From: Saccharina japonica
Taxonomy: Eukaryota; Sar; Phaeophyceae; Laminariales; Laminariaceae
Assembly: GCA_008828725.1 (NCBI GenBank)
Contig: MEHQ01001493.1
Span: 308,884 to 372,883, forward strand
Reading direction: 5' to 3'
DNA length: 64,000 bases
This document shows, piece by piece, positions 55,901 to 63,544 of this stretch; positions within the stretch are counted from its first letter, which is position 1; each line of letters opens with the position of its first letter. The notes beneath the pieces were generated by a model. It did not search any database. It was not told where the DNA came from and was given only the letters and a program-made list of their open reading frames with translations. Made by a program: the position numbers and the translations under genes.

Positions 55901-58900
55901 CTTAGCTTCTCGGGCGCCCTGCCCTGTGCGTTGCGCTACGTTTTGATACGCACGTCTCGGTTCGAGTTTCGATTTTCGAAAAAGGTTTGCTATGAACGGG
56001 AACGGGACATACCGTGCGACGTATCCAGACCGAAGATGCTTGGAGGCCGATCTATATGGGCGCGTCGCGACCTGGCCTTAATGCCGTATACTGTAGTCAA
56101 GTGACTTAACACCGTATACTGTAGTCAAGTGACTTAATACCGTGTACTGTAGTCAAGTGACTTAATACCGTATACTGTAGTCAAGTTACTTGATACCGTA
56201 TACTGTAATCAAGTGACTTAATACCGTATACTGTAGTCAAGTGATAGAATTTTATAACGCACCCCCTGGGACGAGTTTGTCCGAAACGTGCCTTAAGGGG
56301 CACACGCAACGAAAATGGTGGAGGAATTCTTACGGTACAGTAGGCATGTACACTCTCCCCGTTGTCTAGACAAAAAGCAACTTTAATATCTATAATATCT
56401 ATAATATCACAATCGTCCTATAGATAAGGGGTGAGTTATTAGTATTATTATATGATTTGCCTTCCGACAATGTGCAGGGCATTATTCATTCAGAATTGAA
56501 AAGCTGACACAATTCGTCGAATACCACCAATCTCATCCAACCAATTATCCTCCCCTGCGTCTACTCAATTGAATACGCACTACGTGTCAACCGTGTGATA
56601 CCTTGTGCATGGCAGCGCACAGTGTAGTTCGTCGCTTCCCACTGGCTCATGCATCTGTCGCACCGGCCGCCCTGTTTGTTACAGAGGGGAGGGAAACAAG
56701 CGGAGAGCGTGCGGAAGAAGCTGCAAGACTTGGTGGAGGCAGACGAGCTCAGGCTGGCGACGAACAAGGCTGTCTCCACCGAGGTGGGCCGCTTGATGAC
56801 TTGACGACTTGATGAACTGATGACTTGATGACTTGATTAATTGATTAATTGATTAATTGATTAATTGATGAATGGATGACTTGACGATTGCCATTGCTAC
56901 GATAGGGCGTGCCTTAGAGCACTTTTTGGCCGAAATACTTATGACTGACTAGTACTGACTATGACTGACTAGTACTGACTATTACTGACTATTACTGGCT
57001 ACTGCTGACTGTTACTGACTATCACTATAATCCTTAACTGAGGGACTACCCGGTATACTAGTATCCCAGTTAAGCTTGCTGGTATCGTGGGATTGCTCGT
57101 CGGGTTAGTAAGTCTACATATTTCTCGAAAGTCAAAAGCCAAAAGTCTAAAGTCTAAAGTCAAAAGTCTAAAGTCAAAAGTCTAAAGTCAGTATAAGGTG
57201 AATAGACACTATTAATAGACACTCCTCCAGCGAGAAGCCTCAGAAAGTTGCAGGTGCACCCTTAATCCCTGCCGTAGCATGCCTCCTTTCTCTACTACCT
57301 ACCATGTGTCCTACCATGTGTCCCACCATGCTTTTGGCGTCCTAGCATGCTTCCTTTGTGTCCTTTGTGTCCTTCGTGTCCTCCGTGCCCTAGCATGTGT
57401 CCTAGCGTGCTTCCTTTGTGTCCTTCGTGTCCTGGCATGTGTCCTGGCATGTGTGCTGGCATGTGTCGTGGCATGCTTCCTTTGTGTCCTTTGTGTTCTA
57501 GCATGTGCCCTAGCATGTGTCCTAGCGTGCTTCCTTTGTGTCCTTTGTTGTCAGTTGTTTCCGCTGACTTGCCACCGCCGTGTACACGAGGAACGTCATT
57601 GATCGGTGAAGAAGTCGAGGAGAGCCAATGTAAATAGAGCCAGCAATGATACAGAGGATAATCCGCTATTTTTTGGGTCCAAAAATTACAAATTAGGCGA
57701 TGTTAGATGAAAGAGGCGAGAACCTTGAATCACTCGAGTTGGGTTTGTCTATCCAACCATACATTAACATGCATACAGACATAGTTCAAGCACATAGGTT
57801 TATAGGTATCATCGTAGCGTGGCGTTGTCAGAGGTAGGTCAACGAACTCAGATTTTGTTTTTTTCAAAGCGACCATTAGTCTGGGTGAACACGTTAGAAC
57901 TCAAGCTTGGAGAATTTCGCCAGGAAATCAGCTTCCACCTTTTTAAGTAACTCAGCCCACGGCGGCGTGCTCTGCGCGGGGCAAACCAGCACGTGCCCCG
58001 TTTCTCGTAGAGGCAGAGCGCAGAAGGACAACGGCAGGAGCGGACAGGTTACAGCCCTCTCCACCTCGCAACTAGCAATACTGTACGCACACGACAGACA
58101 TCACCTTCACACCTTCTTGACCGTGATACTGCTGAAAAAACACCGTACTCTATTTCCCAGTATCTTGTCCGAAAAAACCAAGGTGTACCTTTTTAGCGGT
58201 GAAGGGAGGGGTGTACCTTTTAATCTAAAGGTGCGGTTTTTAGTCTGAAGACCTGAGAGGGATAAAGCGATGACCACAAAAAATCGATCACAGTATCGGC
58301 CACTGCTTTCTTGACGCGAGGGGGGGGGGTGTACTCATGTCGTACATGGCCGTAGTCGTATGACCATAGAGACCCCCGCATCCCTACAACGTCAGGGACG
58401 GAGCACGTTGGGTTTTCACCAACCAGCCAGACATTGCTAGCACCAAACGCGAAGCGCCGTGAGGTGTTGGGCGAGTCGCGTGAAGGGCGAGCTGCATCCT
58501 ACTAAGGACCGCTTGCGAGACGGGGGGGGTGATATATATGTTTAGTAACGAACTATGAATATGACAATGCAAAGGAGCTGCACGACACGGGCACAGTTTG
58601 ATACCACTTGTATTACCTAGTCTTGAGGTACTTCTGTCGACGCCGTATGTCAAGATACTTCCCTGGGGCAGGTTAGGTACTGGATAACAAGTAAGTGTGC
58701 GGTATGGGGCTAACCCTACTATAATAGTACCGGAAGCAGGTTGAGACGAGACGCACTCAGTCACTCACAAGGTTGATGTTTTCATGATATTTTGGTATTG
58801 CCGCTCTGGTTTCCTGATCGGAGAGAAATCTGGGAAGAGCGGGCGAGCAAATAACATTTTCTCGCCGTGGTTCTATCAGAAACACGCCATCTCAAAAATA

Positions 58901-61060
58901 GAGGTGAAACGGGGATACCATGGATATACCATGATAGTAGTGTTACATGCGGACTCACGCATTATGTATACTCTACTCGCACATGTACACCTGGTAGACG
59001 GTTGATAGATAAGACCAAAACTCTAAACTTTCCCGTTATTTAAGTCTCTATCTCTGGGTCCTATATGGGTGGGGACTTGGAAGGCATGCCTTAAAGCGGG
59101 GGGGAAAAGTGTCGAAAACAAATTACTTGATTACAGCATCGGTCGGTCACACCACGAAGCAGCCCATCTATCTGTTATGGTGTGTTGCTGGGTGAGAGGT
59201 AAGGAACGGGGCGCACTCGAGCTATAATGACAACAACAATACCTCCGACAAGCGCGCGCGTGATACTATTGGCACGTAGTGGTGCTGCTGGGCGCTCCCA
59301 CTTATACTGATGTTGATAATGCCCCCACCTGGCATAGTTGTGGTCACTACACCTGGGCCCCATAAGGGCTGTTAGAAATAAACAATTTTTTTCGTCCTAA
59401 ATTTCCATATTTTTTTATTTCCATGTTTTTCTTAGCGCGTTTTTTTTTATTTCCAGATGTTTCTGGGCGTTTTTTTCCCATATTTGTGAAATTTATCTTT
59501 CCTGGTATTTTGCCCGCTGTTAAATTTCCAAAAATTGGAGCTATTTCCTGTTTTTTTCTGGTTTTCTTGGGGGAAAATGTGAAAAATATGCGCCTTTACC
59601 ACTCTTAACCCACAAATCGTACCAGATTAAGTACCAAATATATTACGATTTCTTGCTGTTTTTACGTGTTTTTGGGTGTTTTTTTTATCAAATAACGAGA
59701 ACCCGTCGACCCAACCCAGCCCTAACCCTGACCCTAACCCCAACCCTAGTCCAGGCTAAGGCTCGACCCGTGCGCGGCTTCGCCGCGCGTTTTGGACAAT
59801 TTGAAAAAAGATGTGCGGACCACCACAAAAACCGTAATATATTTAGTACTTTATCTGGTACGATTTGTGGGTCAAGAGCTCTGGCAAAAGGCTACTGGAA
59901 TTTTGGGAAAACAAGCTCTCCGATAATAAAGTTTCTGAAAAGGAGAAACTTTGCGCACCTCGGACCGGTCATGATCTAGATCATCTACAGATAGATCATG
60001 ATCTAAATCATCTACAGATAGATCATGATCTACATCATCTACAGATAGATCATGATCTGCAGTAGATCCTCTAGTTGTGAGAGGTTGTGCAGGATCTGCG
60101 TAGCGCAGACCCAAAACCCAGGAAACACGCCCCTAGGATCATGTCGGTTTTACGGCTCCCACCCGGCAACGTCAGCAACATAGGCAATAGTACAATACAG
60201 ATGAGGAATCTGCAGTATCTGCCCTCCGAAAGACCTATTCTTATCGGAGCCATGAATTTCCAAATTTTCCAATATTTTTTTGGCGCACTTTGCTGTGTTT
60301 CCATGTTTTCCATTTTTTCCCCCCATTTATTGAAACGCGAAGCCTTCCAAACATGTTTCCATGTGAAGAATTTCGAAACTTTGGAAATGTTAATGTTTCC
60401 TTTTTTCCCTCTTTATTTTTTTTTGTTTTTTGGAAAATTTGGAAAAAATTACTAGATATGAACGGCCCTTATTAGACGATGAAGCAGGAATCGATTTTCT
60501 GTCCTGTGGGTTGCGTAAACTTGTTGACTTTACTACCCTGGTATGTTCGTTTGGCTGCCTGGCTTTCATTCCCACCCCAGGTAGGATACGGGGACTTCAC
60601 AGAGGAGTCAGACACGCAGACCACGTTCCTGTGCCCCGAGCTCACCATGCGCCAGATGCAGCGGCTCCCCACCGTGCGAGGCTTCGTGGCAGAAACGGTC
60701 GGGCGCTACCACCCCGCCCCAAAGTACCCAGACGCCCTCCAGCGCTCCGGCAACAGCAAGCGGCGGCTGGGGCGATTGCCTCATCCAGATGGAGCAGGAG
60801 GAGGGTTCGAAGACGTGCTGCCGCACCAAGAAAGTAGGGGGTTGAGCCAAGGGTTGAGAATGCAAGTAGGAGGAGGAGGAGGAGGAGGAGGAGGAGGAGA
60901 CAAACGGAAGCCGGGACCGAGGTCACCGGTGGTGCCGCTTGTTGCGGTGGACAGAGGGTTGCCATGGCGCGGGTGCGGGGCGGCGAGGGCGGAAGGAGCG
61001 TACATGGGCGATGCGACAGCTATCGCGCTTAACGCCCTGGTCGGCCGCGTCACTGTTTGA
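31798..61060 (+). CDS. Long coiled-coil protein, about 28-29 exons (golgin/tether-like form, family unknown)
   Basis: The start is the ATG at 31,798 in the context CTGCCATGGCC, with an in-frame TGA at 31,756. Exons follow every 0.4-2 kb to at least 56,783, giving about 1,370 residues. A candidate last exon (60,581-61,060) would bring this to about 1,530. Most exons encode charged Glu/Lys/Arg/Gln/Ala/Leu heptad-like segments, expected to form rods. A non-coil N-terminus contains SWSAKLFG. Exon 4 holds CDECGG. Exons 11 and 15 are acidic, and exon 14 has a basic Lys/Arg linker. Most junctions are phase 0, with three phase-2 junctions that match on both sides. The overall form recalls golgins or centrosomal tethers, and the Trp-bearing N-terminus recalls vesicle-capture motifs of some golgins. 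That is inference only. No GRIP domain, motor or kinase domain was seen. Confidence 0.75.
32691..32825 (+). CDS. Coiled-coil gene exon 2
   Basis: 45 codons, phase 0 (ATCGTCAG/AGT, CTG/GTGCGT). It begins SWSAKLFGMVEG and continues with a Thr/Pro/Glu-rich acidic stretch. If exon 1 is spurious, the ATG at 32,715 could be the start. Confidence 0.75.
33030..33960. repeat. Two direct copies of an intronic repeat
   Basis: CTGACCCAGGCTGGATTTCTTA, ACACTAATTTC-AG and AGCCTGG-TTTCTT followed by AGGTGTCCTGTA occur at about 33,050-33,200 and 33,755-33,965. Between them (33,600-33,660) is a partner of the 4,985 repeat. Confidence 0.75.
34153..34269 (+). CDS. Coiled-coil gene exon 3
   Basis: 39 codons, phase 0 (CGCCGCAG/AAA, CAG/GTATGC). 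KKENAELKRHVKRRTQALDT is basic and helical, running to QSLKQTLRDQ. Confidence 0.85.
34687..34833 (+). CDS. Coiled-coil gene exon 4, CxxC-bearing module
   Basis: 49 codons, phase 0 (CTGGCAG/GTC, GAG/GTGCGG). FRPVLELYAPNGANLDMTAC then DECGGTME. It is the only exon with a compact globular look, and its Cys pair could bind metal. Confidence 0.75.
35753..35932 (+). CDS. Coiled-coil gene exon 5
   Basis: 60 codons, phase 0 (CCGGCCAG/ATT, AGG/GTGAGT). DDKELMRLRTLADDLQEDLE is a strong heptad pattern. Confidence 0.87.
36208..36290 (-). repeat. tRNA-like sequence in a GATC-rich repeat
   Basis: On the minus strand GAGTAGCTCAGTAGGCAAG (A-box) and GGGCACGGGTTCAAAC (B-box) have tRNA spacing, but the acceptor stem does not pair. 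This looks like a tRNA-derived SINE head, not a working tRNA. Confidence 0.6.
36586..36768 (+). CDS. Coiled-coil gene exon 6
   Basis: 61 codons, phase 0 (CCACCAG/GAG, CAG/GTTCGA). EIMSLKKKLEGAGPEVITKL continues as a coil to AEKNMQ. Confidence 0.87.
37491..37565 (+). CDS. Coiled-coil gene exon 7 (apparent GC donor)
   Basis: 25 codons, phase 0 from TTTGTGACAG/GTG. It reads VEEMQHMLRKTSEEATLVVA. The only donor that keeps the frame is CAG/GCGAGA, a GC-AG type site. Confidence 0.7.
39050..39460. repeat. Inverted copy of the 3.5-4.3 kb element interior
   Basis: Reverse-complement similarity to about 3,700-4,115, including AACCAACGACTGCGTCAT, CGCCCCCTAGACTA and GTCGAGATCGAAGGTC. The 24-bp terminal repeats were not found here. 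Confidence 0.7.
39829..39910 (+). CDS. Coiled-coil gene exon 8 (boundaries doubtful)
   Basis: After TTCACACGCAAG the frame reads RDKTAEERLEVDNGLLHSLA, like its neighbours. The obvious donor (GAG/GTACAT at 39,911) does not match the phase of the next exon. A donor at 39,859 (GAG/GTGGAC) does, and would leave a 30-nt micro-exon. Confidence 0.45.
40024..40158 (+). CDS. Coiled-coil gene exon 9
   Basis: 45 codons, phase 0 (CTTTTTCCAG/ACG, AAG/GTATCT). TKAAEELRTTVASLKKDAQA and onward is a continuous coil. Confidence 0.88.
40770..40901 (+). CDS. Coiled-coil gene exon 10
   Basis: 44 codons, phase 0 (TTTTAACGCAG/TTA, GAG/GTGCGC). LRTMLDASRASEASLLDELT, ending in an acidic Ser/Asp/Gly tail (DSESDSDGGG). 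Confidence 0.85.
41400..41588 (+). CDS. Coiled-coil gene exon 11
   Basis: 63 codons, phase 0 (GTGGTACAG/CGC, AAG/GTAACG). The middle is acidic and Pro-bearing (low coil). It ends with the coil MLVLELTEELRKK. Confidence 0.85.
42020..42195 (-). repeat. Poly-G-led repeat, copy just upstream of exon 12
   Basis: Inverted copy: CACCCTCCATACGACTCGCCCAACACCTCACGG through GGGATGCGAGGGTCTATGG to GAAGTACACCCC. It lies about 110 bp before the exon-12 splice acceptor, and its C-rich flank forms part of the pyrimidine tract. Confidence 0.8.
42308..42445 (+). CDS. Coiled-coil gene exon 12
   Basis: 46 codons, phase 0 (GCGCGGCAG/GAA, GAG/GTGACT). EEELDRFRRTAERQREVTAG and onward is a charged coil. Confidence 0.85.
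42962..43075 (+). CDS. Coiled-coil gene exon 13
   Basis: 38 codons, phase 0 (GGCGGCGTAG/GCT, AAG/GTGTGC). It includes ADSSLELEELRGHLEEAKAK. Confidence 0.85.
43145..43190. repeat. Short TTAGGG-like tract
   Basis: GTTAGGGTTAGGGTTAGG with degenerate extensions. Similar short tracts are at 35,198-35,220 and 59,718-59,750. They match the telomere unit used by brown algae and many other eukaryotes, but are too short to be telomeres. Confidence 0.8.
43442..43762 (+). CDS. Coiled-coil gene exon 14, basic linker
   Basis: 107 codons, phase 0 (TTGGCCAG/GCA, GCT/GTAAGC). A short coil (AHKAEKEKRGLVKMWEAARA) is followed by a Gly/Ser-rich, Lys/Arg-rich unstructured stretch (STKRSGARRAGKAADG). It breaks the rod and could hold a nuclear-localisation-like or nucleic-acid-binding patch. 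Confidence 0.85.
44224..44468 (+). CDS. Coiled-coil gene exon 15
   Basis: The acceptor TTGAGGCAG/GCA is phase 0. The donor GAAAA/GTGGGT is phase 2. It contains an acidic run (SDDDDDEQGD) then AMRLLEEDCRKLRVEK. The split Lys codon is completed by exon 16, which validates both boundaries. Confidence 0.85.
45059..45188 (+). CDS. Coiled-coil gene exon 16
   Basis: Acceptor TTATCCCAG/G, donor GAG/GTACGG. QKVQECCSELDGQLQSLRAD and onward is a strong coil. Confidence 0.9.
45562..45711 (+). CDS. Coiled-coil gene exon 17
   Basis: 50 codons, phase 0 (TGCATCTCAG/GTA, CAG/GTACTG). It reads VRRDLLHKATVSIAELSMAL and onward to ELENELKQ. Confidence 0.9.
46169..46402 (+). CDS. Coiled-coil gene exon 18
   Basis: 78 codons, phase 0 (GACCGGCAG/GTG, GCG/GTGCGT). 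It is Ala-rich (VSSMNGVLNASLLAANVSLE) and continues as EIEAQLERKTLEAERFAVRA. Confidence 0.87.
47010..47099 (+). CDS. Coiled-coil gene exon 19
   Basis: 30 codons, phase 0 (ACACGGCAG/ATG, AAG/GTGATC). It reads MAAITSELKTCQAEVERRRI. Confidence 0.87.
47857..47954. mobile_element. TA-flanked MITE, copy 4 (right end cut)
   Basis: CGGGGGGCCATAGTAAATAGG to ACATTTGGTCCTGTTTACT. The last bases are missing where the next element begins. Confidence 0.8.
47955..48058. mobile_element. 104-bp fold-back MITE with perfect 32-bp arms
   Basis: AGAGAGAAAGGGATTTCG... and its exact inverse at 48,027-48,058. The spacer has CTGATTGGTCAAC and GGTTGGAAATTTTGAATGG. A half copy is at 61,598. Confidence 0.93.
48190..48291. 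mobile_element. TA-flanked MITE, copy 5 (divergent)
   Basis: TACGGGGGAACACAGGAATCAGGACC faces GGGTCCTGATTACAATGGTCCCC. The TAAATAGG box is changed to GAATCAGG on one side and correspondingly on the other, so the ends co-vary. Confidence 0.8.
48397..48525 (+). CDS. Coiled-coil gene exon 20
   Basis: 43 codons, phase 0 (TTCTGCCAG/AGC, or nine bases later at TTCCAG/GAG, also in frame). EELAERARLEKVVAVQNEQI. Donor GAG/GTAGGC. Confidence 0.88.
49178..49297 (+). CDS. Coiled-coil gene exon 21
   Basis: 40 codons, phase 0 (TGCTGACAAG/GTG, AAG/GTGACA). It reads VAMLDTVREHVLRLEDKQQE. A (GGC)n run follows just inside the intron at 49,313-49,345. Confidence 0.85.
50133..50248 (+). CDS. Coiled-coil gene exon 22
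   Basis: ATERKLREKNGQNRSLSAAL then a hydrophobic LLLDDWCSGPLLEW. The donor GGAG/GTGGGT is phase 2 and matches the next exon. The acceptor (AATCTGAAG) is weaker than the others. Confidence 0.7.
50705..50966 (+). CDS. Coiled-coil gene exon 23, second basic linker
   Basis: The acceptor TATGTGCAG/G completes an Arg codon. It is Pro/Ala/Lys-rich (PVPAKQKGKLRAKGEGGAAP), not coiled, and ends TELKAWIDFR at AGG/GTAGGT. Confidence 0.8.
51165..51930. repeat. Fragments of the poly-G-led repeat around exon 24
   Basis: Short copies at 51,165-51,235 and 51,815-51,930 (ATGCCATGCATG, GTCGTATG-CCAT, ACCCTCGCA) lie on both sides of exon 24, which is 51,466-51,554. Two further near-duplicate stretches (51,066-51,120 and 51,243-51,310) share TGTGCTGTTTT, CCCACGGATCG/CCCACGAATCG and TGTCAAGGGT. 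Confidence 0.65.
51466..51554 (+). CDS. Coiled-coil gene exon 24
   Basis: Acceptor CGCCCCCAG/GTT, donor AACG/GTGAGA (phase 2). It reads VCTVAAAQHNSRVDSTLAEH. The split Arg codon is completed by exon 25. Confidence 0.82.
52609..52705 (+). CDS. Coiled-coil gene exon 25
   Basis: Acceptor GACGCCCAG/G, donor AAG/GTTTGC. AAQISNVEEALRQLEVERAA and onward is a strong coil. Confidence 0.87.
52870..53650. repeat. Minisatellite of about 11 bp, 780 bp long
   Basis: Diverged units of the form CATGGAAGCAC / CATGGGAGCAC. Because 11 is not a multiple of three, all frames are long and open on both strands. The His/Met/Trp/Phe-rich frames are not genes. Confidence 0.9.
53937..54116 (+). CDS. Coiled-coil gene exon 26
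   Basis: 60 codons, phase 0 (CTCTGTCAG/GAC, AAG/GTAACC). DELTATVSSQKETLADNSKQ, ending NRSEDTVKRLKGRVK. Confidence 0.9.
54649..54774 (+). CDS. Coiled-coil gene exon 27
   Basis: 42 codons, phase 0 (GACCAAAG/GAA, AAG/GTCAGC). EAARTIADAEMAVAVAERVR and onward. The acceptor lacks a strong pyrimidine tract, so the exon could begin a little earlier. Confidence 0.8.
54815..55060 (+). repeat. GATC-rich dispersed repeat, copy 4
   Basis: GATGATCTAGTTCCTCATC, GTGAGAGGTTCTGCAGGATCTG, CCAACCCAGGAAACATGCG and GCGGCTCCCACCCGGAAAC. The same order occurs at 60,050-60,170. Confidence 0.8.
55220..55735 (+). repeat. Poly-G-led repeat, near full-length copy
   Basis: It runs from GGGGGTGGTGTACTCATTGG through CACCGACCAGGCAGACATTGC, CAAGCGCGAAGCG, CCACTTCCAGACACAGCAATA and CGGCATCCTGGTTGTCTCAC to CGTGTTTTACAGCGTC. 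Here the G tract is short. Confidence 0.8.
56079..56251. repeat. 28-bp tandem repeat, six units
   Basis: Unit ACCGTATACTGTAGTCAAGT plus GACTTAAT. The units are nearly identical. Confidence 0.95.
56685..56783 (+). CDS. Coiled-coil gene exon 28
   Basis: 33 codons, phase 0 (TTTGTTACAG/AGG, GAG/GTGGGC). RGGKQAESVRKKLQDLVEAD, then ELRLATNKAVSTE. It is the last exon with a clear coil. Confidence 0.85.
56784..57560. repeat. Cluster of four short tandem arrays after exon 28
   Basis: GACTTGATGA and TTAATTGA units at 56,795-56,880, TACTGACTAT-type units at 56,940-57,030, AAAAGTCTAAAGTC units at 57,130-57,190, and a TGTCCTAGCATG / CTTCCTTTG minisatellite at 57,290-57,550. None is coding. Confidence 0.9.
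57561..60580 (+). other. Interval between exon 28 and the candidate last exon
   Basis: It holds a poly-G-led repeat (58,318-58,545), T-rich sequence (59,380-59,600 and 60,240-60,440), an inverted-repeat element (59,607-59,875) and a GATC-rich repeat (59,970-60,240). A pyrimidine tract and TCTCGTAG at 58,010 could start a small exon, but its phase does not fit. Confidence 0.55.
59607..59875. mobile_element. Inverted-repeat element with a telomere-like core
   Basis: Ends of about 42 bp (ACCCACAAATCGTACCAGAT and inverse) with a few mismatches enclose CCCTAACCCTGACCCTAACC and the palindrome GCGCGGCTTCGCCGCGC. Confidence 0.8.
60581..61060 (+). CDS. Candidate final exon of the coiled-coil gene
   Basis: After CCCACCCCAG the frame is open for 159 codons to a TGA. 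Its phase 0 would fit exon 28. It reads VGYGDFTEESDTQTTFLCPE, then TMRQMQRLPTVRGFVAETVG, and later a (GGA)n-coded Gly run. It is not a coil and not a family I know. It might instead belong to another gene, or end at a donor such as CAA/GTAGGA near 60,868. Confidence 0.4.
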   Translation, partial: VGYGDFTEESDTQTTFLCPELTMRQMQRLPTVRGFVAETVGRYHPAPKYPDALQRSGNSKRRLGRLPHPDGAGGGFEDVLPHQESRGLSQGLRMQVGGGGGGGGGGDKRKPGPRSPVVPLVAVDRGLPWRGCGAARAEGAYMGDATAIALNALVGRVTV

Positions 61061-61597
61061 ACGCGAAGGAGGGCGGGCCGCGTGTGGACCCGTGCGATGT
61101 TGGTTGGTGTTGGAAGCGCGCCACTTGCGCCAGGGAAGACCAATACATGCGCCACAAGCGGCATATAAATGTCACCAGGTGGTGTACTCATGTTGTGCAT
61201 GGCTGTACTCTCATGACTCATGTCATGCATCGCCGGGGGAAGGGGGGGGGAGAGGGAGGGACGCGGGGCAAGGCGGGGAGAGATAGGGAGCGATCGCCAT
61301 TTTTTTATGCGGCAATCAGTGGTCATTGACCCAAGCCTTGGGATCTGGTGCCATGTTTGAAGTTTCGGAAAATACTGGATGTGTTTTTGTTTTTGTTTTC
61401 CCTTCCCTCTACGTAACTACATTGTGTGTCAGGTCCTGTACTACCGTGTATATGGTAGGCCGTGACGAACCACGAAACAAAGCGAAAATATATGGTACAG
61501 AGCAATTAAATAAAAAATGTAGCAATTGTAGCTTTTTAAGTAGAATGTAGAAAATGTGGTGTTGCCTGTACGAGTAATTACGTAGAAAGTAGAAAGT

Positions 61598-61672
61598 AGA
61601 GAAAGGGATTTCGTGCCCGCAGTTTTCTGATTGGTCTTTTTTTTTGGTTGGAAATTTTGAATGGTGGAAAAT
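61598..61672. mobile_element. Half copy of the 104-bp fold-back MITE
   Basis: AGAGAAAGGGATTTCGTGCC, CTGATTGGTC and GGTTGGAAATTTTGAATGG are kept. The right arm is replaced after TGGAAAA. Confidence 0.88.
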
Positions 61673-62692
61673 CCTTGGTCGACATTTGTCAAATATACAT
61701 GTGCGAGAATGTAGAGATATGTTTTGCGGGGCGAACACGTGAGCATCCTGTGGATGTACGACATACCGCCTATAGGGTCGCCGGCCACGCGGAACGCTTG
61801 TTTGTATGTATATAAGTAGACGGCTGTCGGCGCTGGCCTACACCAGACTCGTATACTTACTAGTAATATTAATAACATTATACCTGTACTGCTCGTAGTG
61901 CTACAAATATGTATTTAGAAAAAAAAATAGCGTGTAGGTTTTCAACACGTTTTTGATTCATTGCAAATAGTTAATTCGTGCATTGACGACGAGTGGTACT
62001 ATCTCGTTCGCGAACGTCGTCGCACATGTTTTGTGTTCGTTGCGGACATCGGGCGATGTTGGTTGGGTACAGCGATCAAGTTTTTTTTTTCGAACCGTAC
62101 GCGTCCAGCAGAAGAGCAAACCATGTTTGTCTAAAACTGAATACGTGCACCAAAACACGAACCGTAAGGCTCAAGGGGACGTGTCTGCCACCCGCCCAAT
62201 AAACGACAAAAAAAATGTCAAGACGATAAAATAGCAAGGAGAGTGGGGTGTGGCGCTCTGAGACAGGCGCTACGAATGCTTAAAAAGTACAGGAGAATTA
62301 TCCTTGGGGGCCGTCTCGTCCAATGCGAAGGCCGAATGCTCCCAGTCCAGTCCATACGTCCATACAACTAGTGCCGAGGAAGGCATACGTAGTCAGCCGG
62401 GCCCTGCACTTCCCCGTAGGCAGATGTCCTCGTGCGTGCGCGCGTGGCTTAAGGCGCACGCACGGCGTCCAGAGAAAATGACCTGGGCAGCTTTTTCGCG
62501 CTCGCTTTTTTTAGCGTTCGCCCAAGGCCGATCGATACCGTCGGAAAAACGCAAGTAGCGATGATGCAAATACCCCCCTCTCGCCCGCCCCCCGCCCCTC
62601 CCCCTCCCCCTCCTTCCAAATCTGGCGCGGAGCCGCACATTACCACACATTACGTTTTCCCTTGCCCGCTCGCCTACATAAAAGCTTCTCTA

Positions 62693-62884
<192 letters not shown>

Positions 62885-63544
62885 TCATCAGTAAACAGAC
62901 GATTTTCCTACTTGAGAATTGCCTTTTCGATAATTAAAAAAAATGGGTTTCGTGTTGTAGGAGATGTACTTACTTCCCTCACAGTAAAAAATTACACAGT
63001 CAACTATTGTCATTTGTGACAGCCGTCGATGACGAAAAAAAAAATCACAAGCAAAATAAAAATCGGCAGTCACAATATATATCGAAGATCCAAGACAATT
63101 GGGGTTTATGGGGGAGGAGGTATCTCGCCCCTACATACCCATTCCCGTATATCCTCTGTTGCACGAGCCTGTCAAGGCTAATTTCGATTTTGTTTTTGCG
63201 GATCGATACCTACCATCGATGAACATATATTCTACCTGGTAGTTTAAATTTTGATTGTGAGCAAACTACAGCTCTTAAAAAAAAAAAAACAAGCTACGTC
63301 TAAAATCGAATAGCATTTCTCATCGGAAAGGCAATTCTCAATTGGGAAAATCGGCTGTTAGTATATATATATAGTTGTCAGGGTCTCGTCAATGACCACG
63401 ACCAACGCCGGAACATTCCACACCTAGAAAATATCATCCATTCTTATATATGTACTTCATGGGTCTACTGCAGATCTCTTTTAGAGCACATGTATCCCCG
63501 ATATTGCACGTATGAGATATGAGACGCGTGCTACAATGATGGAG

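Noticed and set aside
58011-58047. Possible small exon after TCTCGTAG
   Set aside because: It would add 37 nt and break the phase between exon 28 and the candidate last exon. No coil pattern is convincing.
60581-60640. Potassium-channel pore (VGYGD)
   Set aside because: No pore helix or membrane segment precedes or follows. Only five residues match, and the rest is polar.
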